From positions 372,001 through 436,000 of the forward strand of contig NW_027526508.1 in assembly GCF_052857255.1 (NCBI RefSeq): a stretch of 64,000 nucleotides of DNA. The letters run 5' to 3'. The translations under genes were made by a program, and so were the position numbers. Positions 1 through 12,159 of the stretch are shown in pieces. The DNA comes from Amblyomma americanum (taxonomy: Eukaryota > Arthropoda > Arachnida > Ixodida > Ixodidae). Position 1 is the first letter of the stretch, and each line of letters begins with the position of its first letter. Below the pieces are notes generated by a model, which saw nothing but the letters and a program-made list of their open reading frames with translations, was not told the DNA's origin and did no database searches.

Positions 1-879
1 CAACGGGATACAACGTTTTAGATCGAAACAAGCAAGATTCACGAGCATCAATTTTACATGTCGTCGAAGAGTAGACGAAAGAAAGGTGTGAACTTTTTCT
101 CTCAGAACAGCGCGAAAACTTGTATTCCGGTCTAAACAACGGGATACAACGTTTTAGATCGAAACTAGCAAGATTCACGAGTATCGATTTTACAAGTCGT
201 CGAAGAGTAGACGAGAGAAAGGTGTAAAGTTTTCCTCTCAGAACTGCGCGAAACTTGTATTCCGGCTGTAAACAACGGGATACATCGTTTTAGATCGAAA
301 CTAGCAAAATTCAAGAGCATCGATTTTACAAGTCGTTGAAGAGTAGACGATAGAAAGGTGTAAACTATTTCTCTCAGAACTGCGCGAAAACTTGTATTCC
401 GGCTATAAACAACGGGATACATCGTTTTAGATCAAAACTAGCAAGATTCACGAGTATCGATTTTACAAGTCGTCGAAGAGTAGACGAGAGAAACGTATAA
501 ACTTTTTCTCTCAGAACTGCGCGAAAACTTGTATTCCGGCTGTAAACAACGGGATACATCGTTTTAGATCGAAACTAGCAAAATTCACGAGCATCAATTT
601 TACATGTCGTCGAAGAGTAGACGAAAGAAAGGTGTAAAGTTTTCCTCTCAGAACAGCACGAAAACTTGTATTCCGGCTCAAAACAACGGGATACATCGTT
701 TTAGATCGAAACTAGCAAGATTCACGAGCATCGATTTTACAAGTCGTCGAAGAGTAGACGAGAGAAAGGTATAAACTTTTTCTCTCAGAACTGCGCGAAA
801 ACTTGTATTCCGGCTCTAAACAACGGGATACATCGTTTTAGATCGAAACTAGCAAGATTCACGAGTATCGATTTTACAA

Positions 880-960
880 CTTAGAAGGGTCAGGGTTCGG
901 GCTAGTGGGTAATCAGCATGAGGATTCATAGCGCACAGAATACACAGGACACAACACAAG
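880..960. other. Non-satellite insert of 76-81 bp, copy 1
   Basis: The monomer runs normally to TTTTACAA at 879, then 81 bases show no similarity to the satellite, then the monomer resumes at CGAAGAG (961). Relative to an uninterrupted monomer, the 5 bases GTCGT are replaced. Another reading is a 76-bp insert (880-955) flanked by the 4-bp direct repeat ACAA at 876-879 and 956-959, with a separate loss of TCGT. The insert starts CTTAGAAGGGTCAGGG and ends ACACAGGACACAAC. I see no terminal inverted repeats and no coding capacity. The right end is rich in ACA repeats. It may be a remnant of a mobile element, but I do not recognise the family. Confidence 0.85.
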
Positions 961-1000
961 CGAAGAGTAGACGATAGAAAGGTGTGAACTTTTTCTCTCA

Positions 1001-1134
1001 GAACTGCGCGAAAACATTTATTCCGGCTCGAAACAGCGGGATACATCGTTTTAGATTGAAATTAGCGGGATTCATGAACATCGATTTTACTAGTCGAAGA
1101 GTAGACGAGAGAAAGGTGTCAAATTTTTCGCTCA
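1001..1134 (+). repeat. Divergent 134-bp monomer variant, copy 1
   Basis: A distinct subfamily. Diagnostic changes are ACATTTATTCC for ACTTGTATTCC, CAGCGGG for CAACGGG, GAAATTAGCGGGATTCATG for GAAACTAGCAAGATTCACG, ACTAGTCGAAG (3 bases shorter) for ACAAGTCGTCGAAG, and GTGTCAAATTTTTCGCTC. It has only a GTC/GAC stub of the TCGTC dyad. It lies 40 bp after the foreign insert. Confidence 0.9.
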
Positions 1135-3964
1135 GAACTGCGCGAAAACTTGTATTCCGGCTTTAAACAACGGGATACGTCGTTTTAGATCGAAACTAGC
1201 AAGATTCACGAGCATCGATTTTACAAGTCGTCGAAGAGTAGACGAGAGAAAGGTATAAATTTTTTCTCTCAGAACTGCGCGAAAACTTGTATTCCAGCTC
1301 TAAACAACGGGATACATTGTTTTAGATCGAAACTAGCAAGATTCACGAACATCGATTTTACAAGTCGTCGAAGAGTAGACGATAGAAAGGTGTAAACTAT
1401 TTCGATCAGAACTGCGCGAAAACTTGTATTCCGGCTCTAAACAACGGGATACATCGTTTTACATCGAAACTAGCAAGATTCACGAGTATCGATTTTACAA
1501 GCAGTCGAAGAGTAGACGATAGAAAGGTGTAAACTATTTCTCTCAGAACTGCGCGAAAACTTGTATTCCGGCTCTAAACAACGGGATACATCATTTTAGA
1601 TCGAAACTAGCAAGATTCACGAGTATCGATTTTACAAGCAGTCGAAGAGCAGACGAGAGAAAGGTGTAAACTATTTCTCTCAGAACTGCGCGAAAACTTG
1701 TATTCCGGCTCTAAACAACGGGATACATCATTTTAGATCGAAACTAGCAAGATTCACGAGTATCGATTTTACAAGCAGTCGAAGAGTAGACGAGAAAAAG
1801 GTGTAAACTATTTCTCTCAGAACTGCGCGAAAACTTGTATTCCGGCTCAAAACAACGGGATACATCGTTTTAGATCGAAACTAGCAAAATTCACGAGCAT
1901 CGATTTACAAGTCGTCGAACAGTAGACGAGAGAAAGGTATAAACTTTTTCGCTCAGAACCTCGCGAAAACTTGTATTCCGGCTCAAAACAACGGGATACA
2001 TCGCTTTAGATTGAAACTAGCAAGATTCACGAGCATCGATTTTACAAGTCGTCGAAGAGTAGACGATAGAAAGGTGTAAACTTTTGCTCTCAGAACTGCG
2101 CGAAAACTTGTATTCCGGCTCTAAACAACGGGATACATCGTTTTAGATCGAAACTAGCAAGATTCACGAGTATCGATTTTACAAGCAGTCGAAGAGTAGA
2201 CGAGAGAAAGGTGTAAACTATTTCTCTCGGAACTGCGCGAAAACTTGTATTCCGGCTCAAAACAACGGGATACATCGTTTTAGATCGAAACTAGCAAGAT
2301 TCACGAGTATCGATTTTGCAAGCAGTCGAAGAGTAGACGAGAGAAAGGTGTAAACTATTTCGATCAGAACTGCGCGAAAACTTGTATTCCGGGTCTAAAC
2401 AACGGGATACAACGTTTTAGATCGAAACTAGCAAGATTCACGAGTATCGATTTTACAAGTCGTCGAAGAGTAGACGAGAGAAAGGTGTAAACTTTTTCTC
2501 TCAGAACTGCGCGAAAACTTGTATTCCGGCTCTAAACAACGGGATACATCGTTTTAGATCGAAACTAGCAAAATTCACGAGCATCGATTTTACAAGTCGT
2601 TGAAGAGTAGACGATAAAAGGTGTGAGGCATTTCTCTCAGAACTGCGCGAAAACTTGTATTCCGGCTCTAAACAACGGGATACATCGTTTTAGATTGAAA
2701 CTAGCAAGATTCACGAGTATCGATTTTAAAAGCAGTCGAAGAGTAGACGAGAGAAACGTATAAACTTTTTCTCTCAGAACTGCGCGAAAACTTGTATTCC
2801 GGCTCAAAACAATGGGATACATCGTTTTAGATCGAAACTAGCAAAATTCACGAGCATCAATTTTACATGTCGTCGAAGAGTAGACGAAAGAAAGGTGTGA
2901 ACTTTTTCTCTCAGAACAGCGCGAAAACTTGTATTCCGGGTCTAAACAACGGGATACAACGTTTTAGATCGAAACTAGCAAGATTCACGAGTATCGATTT
3001 TACAAGTCGTCGAAGAGTAGACGAGAGAAAGGTGTAAAGTTTTCCTCTCAGAACTGCGCGAAAACTTGTATTCCGGCTGTAAACAACGGGATACATCATT
3101 TTAGATCGAAACTAGCAAAATTCAAGAGCATCGATTTTACAAGTCGTTGAAGAGTAGACGATAGAAAGGTGTAAACTATTTCTCTCAGAACTGCGCGAAA
3201 ACTTGTATTCCGGCTATAAACAACGGGATACATCGTTTTAGATCGAAACTAGCAAGATTCACGAGTATCGATTTTACAAGTCGTCGAAGAGTAGACGAGA
3301 GAAACGAATAAACTTTTTCTCTCAGAACTGCGCGAAAACTTGTATTCCGGCTGTAAACAACGGGATACATCGTTTTAGATCGAAACTAGCAAAATTCACG
3401 AGCATCAATTTTACATGTCGTCGAAGAGTAGACGAAAGAAAGGTGTAAAGTTTTCCTCTCAGAACAGCACGAAAACTTGTATTCCGGCTCAAAACAACGG
3501 GATACATCGTTTTAGATCGAAACTAGCAAAATTCAAGAGCATCGATTTTACAAGTCGTTGAAGAGTAGACGATAGAAAGGTGTAAACTATTTCTCTCAGA
3601 ACTGCGCGAAAACTTGTATTCCGGCTCTAAACAACGGGATACATCGTTTTAGATCGAAACTAGCAAGATTCACGAGTATCGATTTTACAAGCAGCCGAAG
3701 AGTAGACGAGAGAAAGGTGTAAACTTTTTCGCTCAGAACAGCGCGAAAACTTGTATTCCGGCTTTAAACAACGGGATACATCGTTTTAGATCGAAACTAG
3801 CAAGATTCACGAGCATCGATTTTACAAGTCGTCGAAGAGTAGACGAGAGAAAGGTATAAACTTTTTCTCTCAGAACTGCGCGAAAACTTGTATTCCGGCT
3901 CTAAACAACGGGATACATCGTTTTAGATCGAAACTAGCAAGATTCACGAGTATCGATTTTACAA

Positions 3965-4045
3965 CTTAGAAGGGTCAGGGTTCGGGCTAGTGGGTAATCA
4001 GCATGAGGATTCATAGCGCACAGAATACACAGGACACAACACAAG
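3965..4045. other. Non-satellite insert of 76-81 bp, copy 2
   Basis: This appears identical to the insert at 880-960, with the same junctions (TTTTACAA on the left, CGAAGAG on the right) and the same following divergent monomer. It lies 3085 bp from the first copy. The shared junctions mean one insertion event followed by duplication of the surrounding array, not two independent insertions. Confidence 0.88.
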
Positions 4046-4085
4046 CGAAGAGTAGACGATAGAAAGGTGTGAACTTTTTCTCTCA

Positions 4086-4219
4086 GAACTGCGCGAAAAC
4101 ATTTATTCCGGCTCGAAACAGCGGGATACATCGTTTTAGATTGAAATTAGCGGGATTCATGAACATCGATTTTACTAGTCGAAGAGTAGACGAGAGAAAG
4201 GTGTCAAATTTTTCGCTCA
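4086..4219 (+). repeat. Divergent 134-bp monomer variant, copy 2
   Basis: Carries the full diagnostic set (ACATTTATTCC, CAGCGGG, AGCGGGATTCATG, ACTAGTCG, GTGTCAAAT). It lies 3085 bp from the first copy, also just after the foreign insert, as part of the duplicated 20-mer. Confidence 0.9.
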
Positions 4220-6212
4220 GAACTGCGCGAAAACTTGTATTCCGGCTTTAAACAACGGGATACGTCGTTTTAGATCGAAACTAGCAAGATTCACGAGCAT
4301 CGATTTTACAAGTCGTCGAAGAGTAGACGAGAGAAAGGTATAAACTTTTTCTCTCAGAACTGCGCGAAAACTTGTATTCCGGCTCTAAACAACGGGATAC
4401 ATTGTTTTAGATCGAAACTAGCAAGATTCACGAACATCGATTTTACAAGTCGTCGAAGAGTAGACGATAGAAAGGTGTAAACTATTTCTCTCAGAACTGC
4501 GCGAAAACTTGTATTCCGGCTCTAAACAACGGGATACATCATTTTAGATCGAAACTAGCAAGATTCACGAGTATCGATTTTACAAGCAGTCGAAGAGTAG
4601 ACGAGAGAAAGGTGTAAACTATTTCTCTCAGAACTGCGCGAAAACTTGTATTCCGGCTCAAAACAACGGGATACATCGTTTTAGATCGAAACTAGCAAAA
4701 TTCACGAGCATCGATATACAAGTCGTCGAACAGTAGACGAGAGAAAGGTATAAACTTTTTCGCTCAGAACCTCGCGAAAACTTGTATTCCGGCTCAAAAC
4801 AACGGGATACATCGCTTTAGATTGAAACTAGCAAGATTCACGAGCATCGATTTTACAAGTCGTCGAAGAGTAGACGATAGAAAGGTGTAAACTTTTGCTC
4901 TCAGAACTGCGCGAAAACTTGTATTCCGGCTCTAAACAACGGGATACATCGTTTTAGATCGAAACTAGGAAGATTCACGAGTATCGATTTTACAAGCAGT
5001 CGAAGAGTAGACGAGAGAAAGGTGTAAACCTTTTCGCTCAGAACTGCGCGAAAACTTGTATTCCGGCTCTAAACAACGGGATACAACGTTTTAGATTAAA
5101 ACTAGCAAGATTCACGAGTATCGATTTTAAAAGCAGTCGAAGAGCAGACGAGAGAAAGGTGTAAACTTTTTCGCTCAGAACTGCGCGAAAACTTGTATTC
5201 CGGCTCTAAACAACGGGATACAACGTTTTAGATCGAAACAAGCAAGATTCACGAGCATCGATTTTACAAGTCGTCGAAGAGTAGACGAGAGAAAGGTATA
5301 AACTTTTTCTCTCAGAACTGCGCGAAAACTTGTATTCCGGCTCAAAACAATAGGATACATCGTTTTAGATCGAAACTAGCAAAATTCACGAGCATCAATT
5401 TTACATGTCGTCGAAGAGTAGACGAAAGAAAGGTGTAAAGTTTTCCTCTCAGAACAGCACGAAAACTTGTATTCCGGCTCAAAACAACGGGATACATCGT
5501 TTTAGATCGAAACTAGCAAAATTCAAGAGCATCGATTTTACAAGTCGTTGAAGAGTAGACGATAGAAAGGTGTAAACTATTTCTCTCAGAACTGCGCGAA
5601 AACTTGTATTCCGGCTCTAAACAACGGGATACATCGTTTTAGATCGAAACTAGCAAGATTCACGAGTATCGATTTTACAAGCAGCCGAAGAGTAGACGAG
5701 AGAAAGGTGTAAACTTTTTCGCTCAGAACTGCGCGAAAACTTGTATTCCGGCTCTAAACAACGGGATACAACATGTTAGATCGAAACAAGCAAGATTCAC
5801 GAGTATCGATTTTACAAGTCGTCGAAGACTAGACGAAAGAAAGGTGTGAACTTTTTCTCTCAGAACAGCGCGAATACTTGTATTCCGGCTTTAAACAACG
5901 GGATACATCGTTTTAGATCGAAACTAGCAAGATTCACGAGCATCGATTTTACAAGTCGTCGAAGAGTAGACGAGAGAAAGGTATAAACTTTTTCTCTCAG
6001 AACTGCGCGAAAACTTGTATTCCGGCTCAAAAAAATGGGATACATCGTTTTAGATCGAAACTAGCAAAATTCACGAGCATCAATTTTACAAGTCGTCGAA
6101 GAGTAGGCGAAAGAAAGATGTAAACTTTTCCTCTCAGAACAGCACAAAAACTTGTATTCCGACTCAAAACAACGGGATACATCGTTTTAGATCGAAACAA
6201 GCGGGATTCACG

Positions 6213-6273
6213 AGTATCGATTTTACAAGTCGTCGAAGAGTAGACGATAGAAAGGTGTGAACTTTTTCTCTCA
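6213..6273. other. Empty-site homologue of the foreign insert
   Basis: This monomer has the same flanks as the inserted copies: TATCGATTTTACAA before, CGAAGAGTAGACGATAG and GGTGTGAAC after, followed by the divergent monomer with ACATTTATTCC at 6274. It has the ordinary AAGTCGTCGAAG instead of the insert. It is either the ancestral uninterrupted form or a copy repaired by conversion. It fixes the insertion point and the 5 bases replaced. Confidence 0.75.
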
Positions 6274-6407
6274 GAACTGCGCGAAAACATTTATTCCGGC
6301 TCGAAACAGCGGGATACATCGTTTTAGATTGAAATTAGCGGGATTCATGAACATCGATTTTACTAGTCGAAGAGTAGACGAGAGAAAGGTGTCAAATTTT
6401 TCGCTCA
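6274..6407 (+). repeat. Divergent 134-bp monomer variant, copy 3
   Basis: Full diagnostic set, but preceded by the uninterrupted (empty-site) monomer. The next monomer begins GAACAGCG where copies 1 and 2 have GAACTGCG, which is the form shared by all later copies of this subfamily. Confidence 0.9.
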
Positions 6408-9400
6408 GAACAGCGCGAAAACTTGTATTCCGGCTCAAAACAACGGGATACATCGCTTTAGATCGAAACTAGCAAGATTCACGAGCATCGATTTTACAAG
6501 TCGTCGAAGAGTAAACGATAGAAAGGTGTAAACTTTTACTCTCAGAACTGCGCGAAAACTTGTATTCCGGCTTTAAACAACGGGATACATCGCTTTAGAT
6601 CGAAACTAGCAAGATTCAGGAGCATCGATTTTACAAGTCGTCGAAGAGTAAACGATAGAAAGGTGTAAACTTTTACTCTCAGAACTGCGCGAAAACTTGT
6701 ATTCTGGCTTTAAACAACGGGATACGTCGTTTTAGATCGAAACTAGCAAGATTCACGAGCATCGATTTTACAAGTCGTCGAAGAGTAGACGAGAGAAAGG
6801 TATAAATTTTTTCTCTCAGAACTGCGCGAAAACTTGTATTCCGGCTCTAAACAACGGGATACATTGTTTTAGATTGAAACTAGCAAGATTCACGAACATC
6901 GATTTTACAAGTCGTCGAAGAGTAGACGATAGAAAGGTGTAAACTATTTCTATCAGAACTGCGCGAAAACTTGTATTCCGGCTCTAAACAACGGGATACA
7001 TCGTTTTAGATCGAAACTTACAAGATTCACGAGTATCGATTTTACAAGCAGTCGAAGAGTAGACGAGAGAAAGGTGTAAACTATTTCTCTCAGAACTGCG
7101 CGAAAACTTGTATTCCGGCTCTAAACAACGGGATACAACGTTTTAGATCGAAACTAGCAAGATTCACGAGTATCGATTTTACAAGCAGTCGAAGAGTAGA
7201 CGAGAGAAAGGTGTTACCTATTTCTCTCAGAACTGCGCGAAAACTTGTATTCCGGTTCACAACAACGGGATACATTGTTTTAGATCGAAACTAGCCAAAT
7301 TCACGAGCATCGATTTTACAAGTCGTCGAACAGTATGCGAGAGAAAGGTATAAACTTTTTCTCTCAGAACTGCGCGAAAACTTGTATTCCGGCTCAAAAC
7401 AATGGGATACATCATTTTAGATCGAAACTAGCAAAATTCACGAGCATCAATTTTACAAGTCGTCGAAGAGTAGACGAAAGAAAGGTGTAAATTTTTCCTC
7501 TCAGAACAGCACGAAAACTTGTATTCTGGCTCTAAACAACGGGATACATCGTTTCAGATCGAAACTAGCAAGATTCACGAGTATCGATTTTACAAGCAGT
7601 CGAAGAGTAGACGAGAGAAAGGTGTAAACTATTTCTCTCAGAACTGCGCGAAAACTTGTATTCCGGCACAAAACAACGGGATACATCGTTTTAGATCGAA
7701 ACTAGCAAAATTCACGAGCATCGATTTACAAGTCGTCGAACAGTAGACGAGAGAAAGGTATAAACTTTTTCGCTCAGAACCTCGCGAAAACTTGTATTCC
7801 GGCTCTAAACAACGGGATACATCGTTTCAGATCGAAACTAGCAAGATTCACGAGTATCGATTTTACAAGCAGTCGAAGAGTAGACGAGAGAAAGGTGTAA
7901 ACTATTTCTCTCGGAACTGCGCGAAAACTTGTATTCCGGCTCAAAACAACGAGATACATCGTTTTAGATCGAAACTAGCAAGATTCACGAGTATCGATTT
8001 TACAAGCAGTCGAAGAGTAGACGAGAGAAAGGTGTGAACCTTTTCGCTCAGAACTGCGCGAAAACTTGTATTCCGGCTCTAAACAACGGGATACAACGTT
8101 TTAGATCGAAACTAGCAAGATTCACGAGTATCGATTTTACAAGTCGTCGAAGAGTAGACGAGAGAAAGGTGTAAACTTTTTCTCTCAGAACTGCGCGAAA
8201 ACTTGTATTCCGGCTCTAAACAACGGGATACATCGTTTTAGATCGAAACTAGCAAAATTCACGAGCATCGATTTTACAAGTCGTCGAAGAGTAGACGATA
8301 GAAAGGTGTAAACTATTTCTATCAGAACTGCGCGAAAACTTGTATTCCGGCTCTAAACAACGGGATACATCGTTTTAGATCGAAACTAGCAAGATTCACG
8401 AGTATCGATTTTACAAGCAGTCGAAGAGTAGACGAGAGAAAGGTGTAAACTATTTCTCTCAGAACTGCGCGAAAACTTGTATTCCGGCTCAAAACAACGA
8501 GATACATCGTTTTAGAACGAAACTTGCAAAATTCACGAGCATCGATTTACAAGTCGTCGAACAGTAGACGAGAGAAAGGTATAAACTTTTTCGCTCAGAA
8601 CCTCGCGAAAACTTGTATTCCGGCTCAAAACAACCGGATACATCGCTTTAGATTGAAACTAGCAAGATTCACGAGCATCGATTTTACAAGTCGTCGAAGA
8701 GTAGACGATAGAAAGGTGTAAACTTTTGCTCTCAGAACTGCGCGAAAACTTGTATTCCGGCTCTAAACAACGGGATACATCGTTTTAGATCGAAACTAGC
8801 AAGATTCACGAGTATCGATTTTACAAGCAGTCGAAGAGTAGACGAGAGAAAGGTGTAAACTATTTCTCTCGGAACTGCGCGAAAACTTGTATTCCGGCTC
8901 AAAACAACGGGATACATCGTTTTAGATCGAAACTAGCAAGATTCACGAGTATCGATTATACAAGCAGTCGAAGAGTAGACGAGAGAAAGGTGTAAACCTT
9001 TTCGCTCAGAACTGCGCGAAAACTTGTATTCCGGCTCTAAACAACGGGATACAACGTTTTAGATCGAAACTAGCAAGATTCACGAGTATCGATTTTGCAA
9101 GTCGTCGAAGAGTAGACGAGAGAAAGGTGTAAACTTTTTCTCTCAGAACTGCGCGAAAACTTGTATTCCGGCTCTAAACAACGGGATACATCGTTTTAGA
9201 TCGAAACTAGCAAAATTCACGAGCATCGATTTTACAAGTCGTCGAAGAGTAGACGATAAAAGGTGTGAACTATTTCTCTCAGAACTGCGCGAAAACTTGT
9301 ATTCCGGCTCTAAAAAACGGGATACATCGTTTTAGATCGAAACTAGCAAGATTCACGAGTATCGATTTTAAAAGCAGTCGAAGAGCAGACGAGAGAAAGG

Positions 9401-10149
9401 TGTAATCTTTTTCGCTCAGAACTGCGCGAAAACTTGTATTCCGGCTCTAAACAACGGGATACAACGTTTTAGATCGAAACAAGCAAGATTCACGAGCATC
9501 GATTTTAGAAGTCGTCGAAGAGTAGACGAGAGAAAGGTATAAACTTTTTCACTCAGAACTGCGCGAAAACTTGTATTCCGGCTCAAACAAATGGGATACA
9601 TCGTTTTAGATCGAAACTAGCAAAATTCACGAGCATCAATTTTACATGTCGTCGAAGAGTAGACGAAAGAAAGGTGTAAAGTTTTCCTCTCAGAACAGCA
9701 CGAAAACTTGTATTCCGGCTCTAAACAACAGGATACATTGTTTTAGATCGAAACTAGCAAGATTCACGAACATCGATTTTACAAGTCGTCGAAGAGTAGA
9801 CGATAGAAAGGTGTAAACTATTTCTATCAGAACTGCGCGAAAACTTGTATTCCGGCTCTAAACAACGGGATACATCGTTTTAGATCGAAACTAGCAAGAT
9901 TCACGAGTATCGATTTTACAAGCAGTCGAAGAGTAGACGAGAGAGAGGTGTAAACTATTTCTCTCAGAACTGCGCGAAAACTTGTATTCCGGCTCTAAAC
10001 AACGGGATACAACGTTTTAGATCGAAACTAGCAAGATTCACGAGTATCAATTTTACAAGCAGTCGAAGAGTAGGCGAGAGAAAGGTGTAAACTATTTCTC
10101 TCAGAACTGCGCGAAAACTTGTATTCCGGCTCAAAACAACGGGATACAT

Positions 10150-10930
10150 CGTTTTAGAGCGATACTATCAAGATTCACGAGCATCGATTCTACAAGTCGT
10201 CGAAGAGTAGACGAGAGAAAGGTGTAAACTTTTTCTCTCAGAACTGCGCGAAAACTTGTATTCCGGCTCAAAACAACGGGATATATCGTTTTAGAGCGAT
10301 ACTATCAAGATTCACGAGCATCGATTCTACAAGTCGTCGAAGAGTAGACGAGAGAAAGATGTAAACTTTTTCTCTCAGAACTGCGCGAAAACTTGTATTC
10401 CGGCTCAAAACAACAGGATACATCGTTTTAGATCGAAACTAGCAAGATTCACGAGCATCGATTTTACAAGTCGTCGCAGAGTAGACGAGAAAAAGGTGTA
10501 AACTTTTTCTCTCAGAACTGCGCGAAAACTTGTATTCCGGCTCAAAACAACGGGATACATCGTTTTAGATCGAAAGTAGCAAAATTCACCAGCATCGATA
10601 TAACAAGTCGTCGAAGAGTAGACGAGAGAAAGGTGTAAACTTTTTCTCTCAGAACTGCGCGAAAACTTGTATTCCGGCTCAAAACAACGGGATACATCGT
10701 TTTAGATCGAAAGTAGCAAAACTGACCAGCATCGATTTAACAAGTCGTCGAAGAGTAGACGAGAGAAAGGTGTAAACTTTTTCTCTCAGAACTGCGCGAA
10801 AACTTGTATTCCGGCTCAAAACAACGGGAATAATCGTTTTAGATCGAAAGTAGCAAAATTCACAAGCATCGATTTTACAAGTCGTCGAAGAGTAGACGAG
10901 AGAAAGGTGTAAACTTTTTCTCTCAGAACT
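10150..10930. repeat. GAGCGATACTATC and GAAAGTAGC monomer cluster
   Basis: About six monomers share TCAAAAC links, AAGTCGTCG and CTTTTTCTCTC. Two have GAGCGATACTATC with GATTCTACAAG (near 10157 and 10292). Later ones have GAAAGTAGC with ACCAGCATCG, and one has CAACGGGAATAATCG near 10822. This type contrasts with the alternating AAGCAGTCG/CTATTTCTC monomers around it and returns in quantity at 56.3-59.4 kb and 61.6-64 kb. Confidence 0.85.
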
Positions 10931-12159
10931 GCGCGAAAACTTGTATTCCAGCTCAAACCAACGGGATACATCGTTTTAGATCGAAACTAGCACAATTCAC
11001 GAGCATCAATTTTACAAGTCGTCGAAGAGTAGACGAGAGAAAGGTGTAAACTTTTTCTCTCAGAACTGCGCGAAAACTTGTATTCCGGCTTTAAACAACG
11101 GGATACGTCGTTTTAGATCGAGACTAGCAAGATTCACGAGCATCGATTTTACAAGTCGTCGAAGAGTAGACGAGAGAAAGGTATAAATTTTTTCTCTCAG
11201 AACTGCGCGAAAACTTGTATTCCGGCTCTAAACAACGGGATACATTGTTTTAGATCGAAACTAGCAAGATTCACGAACATCGATTTTACAAGTCGTCGAA
11301 GAGTAGACGATAGAAAGGTGTAAACTATTTCTATCAGAACTGCGCGAAAACTTGTATTCCGGCTCTACACAACGGGATACATCGTTTTACATCGAAACTA
11401 GCAAGATTCACGAGTATCGATTTTACAAGCAGTCGAAGAGTAGACGAGAGAAAGGTGTAAACTGTTTCTCTCAGAACTGCGCGAAAACTTGTATTCCGGC
11501 TCTAAACAACGGGATACAACGTTTTAGATCGAAACTAGCAAGATTCACGAGTATCGATTTTACAAGCAGTCGAAGAGTAGACGAGAGAAAGGTGTTAACT
11601 ATTTCTCTCAGAACTGCGCGAAAACTTGTATTCCGGTTCACAACAACGGGATACATCGTTTTCGATTGAAATTAGCGGGATTCATGAACATCGATTTTAC
11701 TAGTCGAAGAGTAGACGAGAGAAAGGTGTCAAATTTTTCGCTCAGAACAGCGCGAAAACTTGTATTCCGGCTCGAAACAACGGGATACATCGTTTTAAAT
11801 CGAAACTAGCAAGATTCACGAGCATCGATTTTACAAGTCGTCGAAGAGTAGACGAGAAAAAGGTGTAAACTTTTTCTCTCAGAACTGCGCGAAAACTTGT
11901 ATTCCGGCTCAAAACAACGGGATACATCGTTTTAGATCGAAAGTAGCAAAATTCACCAGCATCGATATAACAAGTCGTCGAAGAGTAGACGAGAGAAAGG
12001 TGTAAACTTTTTCTCTCAGAACTGCGCGAAAACTTGTATTCCGGCTCAAAACAACGGGATACATCGTTTTAGATCGAAAGTAGCAAAACTGACCAGCATC
12101 GATTTAACAAGTCGTCGAAGAGTAGACGAGAGAAAGGTGTAAACTTTTTCTCTCAGAAC
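10930..12159. repeat. 1230-bp 9-mer duplication, copy 1
   Basis: From the CCAGCTCAAACCAAC monomer near 10948 through GTCGTTTTAGATCGAGAC, CATTGTTTTAG, TTTTACATCG and the hybrid monomer at 11611, the order repeats 1230 bp downstream. Nine 137-bp monomers less the 3 bases missing from the hybrid account exactly for 1230. Boundaries are uncertain by about half a monomer. Confidence 0.85.
11611..11744 (+). repeat. Hybrid monomer: ordinary left half, divergent right half, copy 1
   Basis: The left part is the TTCACAAC/CAACGGG type. From TTTTCGATTGAAATTAGCGG onward it is the 134-bp divergent type with ACTAGTCG and GTGTCAAAT. The switch lies in the shared GGGATACATCGTTTT stretch near 11650. This is what an in-register exchange or a conversion tract end inside a monomer would leave. 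Confidence 0.8.

Larger units (their letters stand above)
1..2809. repeat. 20-mer higher-order repeat, copy 1 (about 2.81 kb)
   Basis: Positions 1 to about 2200 match 2810 to about 5010 in monomer-variant order, with an offset near 2811 at both ends. Landmarks shared at that offset are the AATTTTACATG monomer at the start, the CAAGAGCATCG monomer, the ACAGTAGACG monomer near 1919 and the CGCTTTAGATTG monomer near 2000. Between about 690 and 1440 the offset is 3085, because the two copies have gained or lost a two-monomer piece (274 bp) at different places. The unit is about 20 monomers plus the foreign insert. The first copy may begin upstream of the window. Confidence 0.8.
2810..5010. repeat. 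20-mer higher-order repeat, copy 2 (partial)
   Basis: This is the second copy of the 2.81-kb unit. It carries its own copy of the foreign insert at 3965-4045 and of the divergent 134-bp monomer at 4086-4219. It has two extra monomers near 3502-3775 relative to copy 1 and lacks two monomers that copy 1 has between about 1440 and 1840. Similarity in variant order fades after about 5010, where the next monomer changes to CCTTTTCGCTC. Confidence 0.8.
5010..10150. repeat. Irregular monomer region with no clear long HOR
   Basis: The stretch is wholly satellite, but variant order does not repeat in a clean long unit. About 5395-5765 repeats 3405-3775 (offset 1990), including the rare AGCCGAAG change at 5682. 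The monomers CAGTATGCG, CAATGGG, GATTTACAAG and CGCTCAGAACCTCGCG first appear together at 7300-7900. They form the set that dominates the array further on. Scattered single-base differences look more common here than in 25-51 kb. Confidence 0.8.

Noticed and set aside
880..905. Telomere-like repeats in the insert (TTAGAAGGGTCAGGG)
   Set aside because: Only a few degenerate G-rich units, with no tandem TTAGG, TCAGG or TTAGGG array.
880..960. tRNA gene or tRNA-derived SINE head in the foreign insert (length near 76 bp, a GGGCTAGTGGGTAATCAGC stretch resembling a D-arm, a GGGTTCGGGCT stretch resembling a B box)
   Set aside because: The B-box-like piece lies before the D-arm-like piece, the B-box match is poor, and there is no acceptor stem or T-arm in the right place.
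880..960. MITE or other DNA transposon with terminal inverted repeats
   Set aside because: The two ends of the insert are not inverted repeats of each other. The ACAA flanks are only a possible 4-bp duplication and could be chance.
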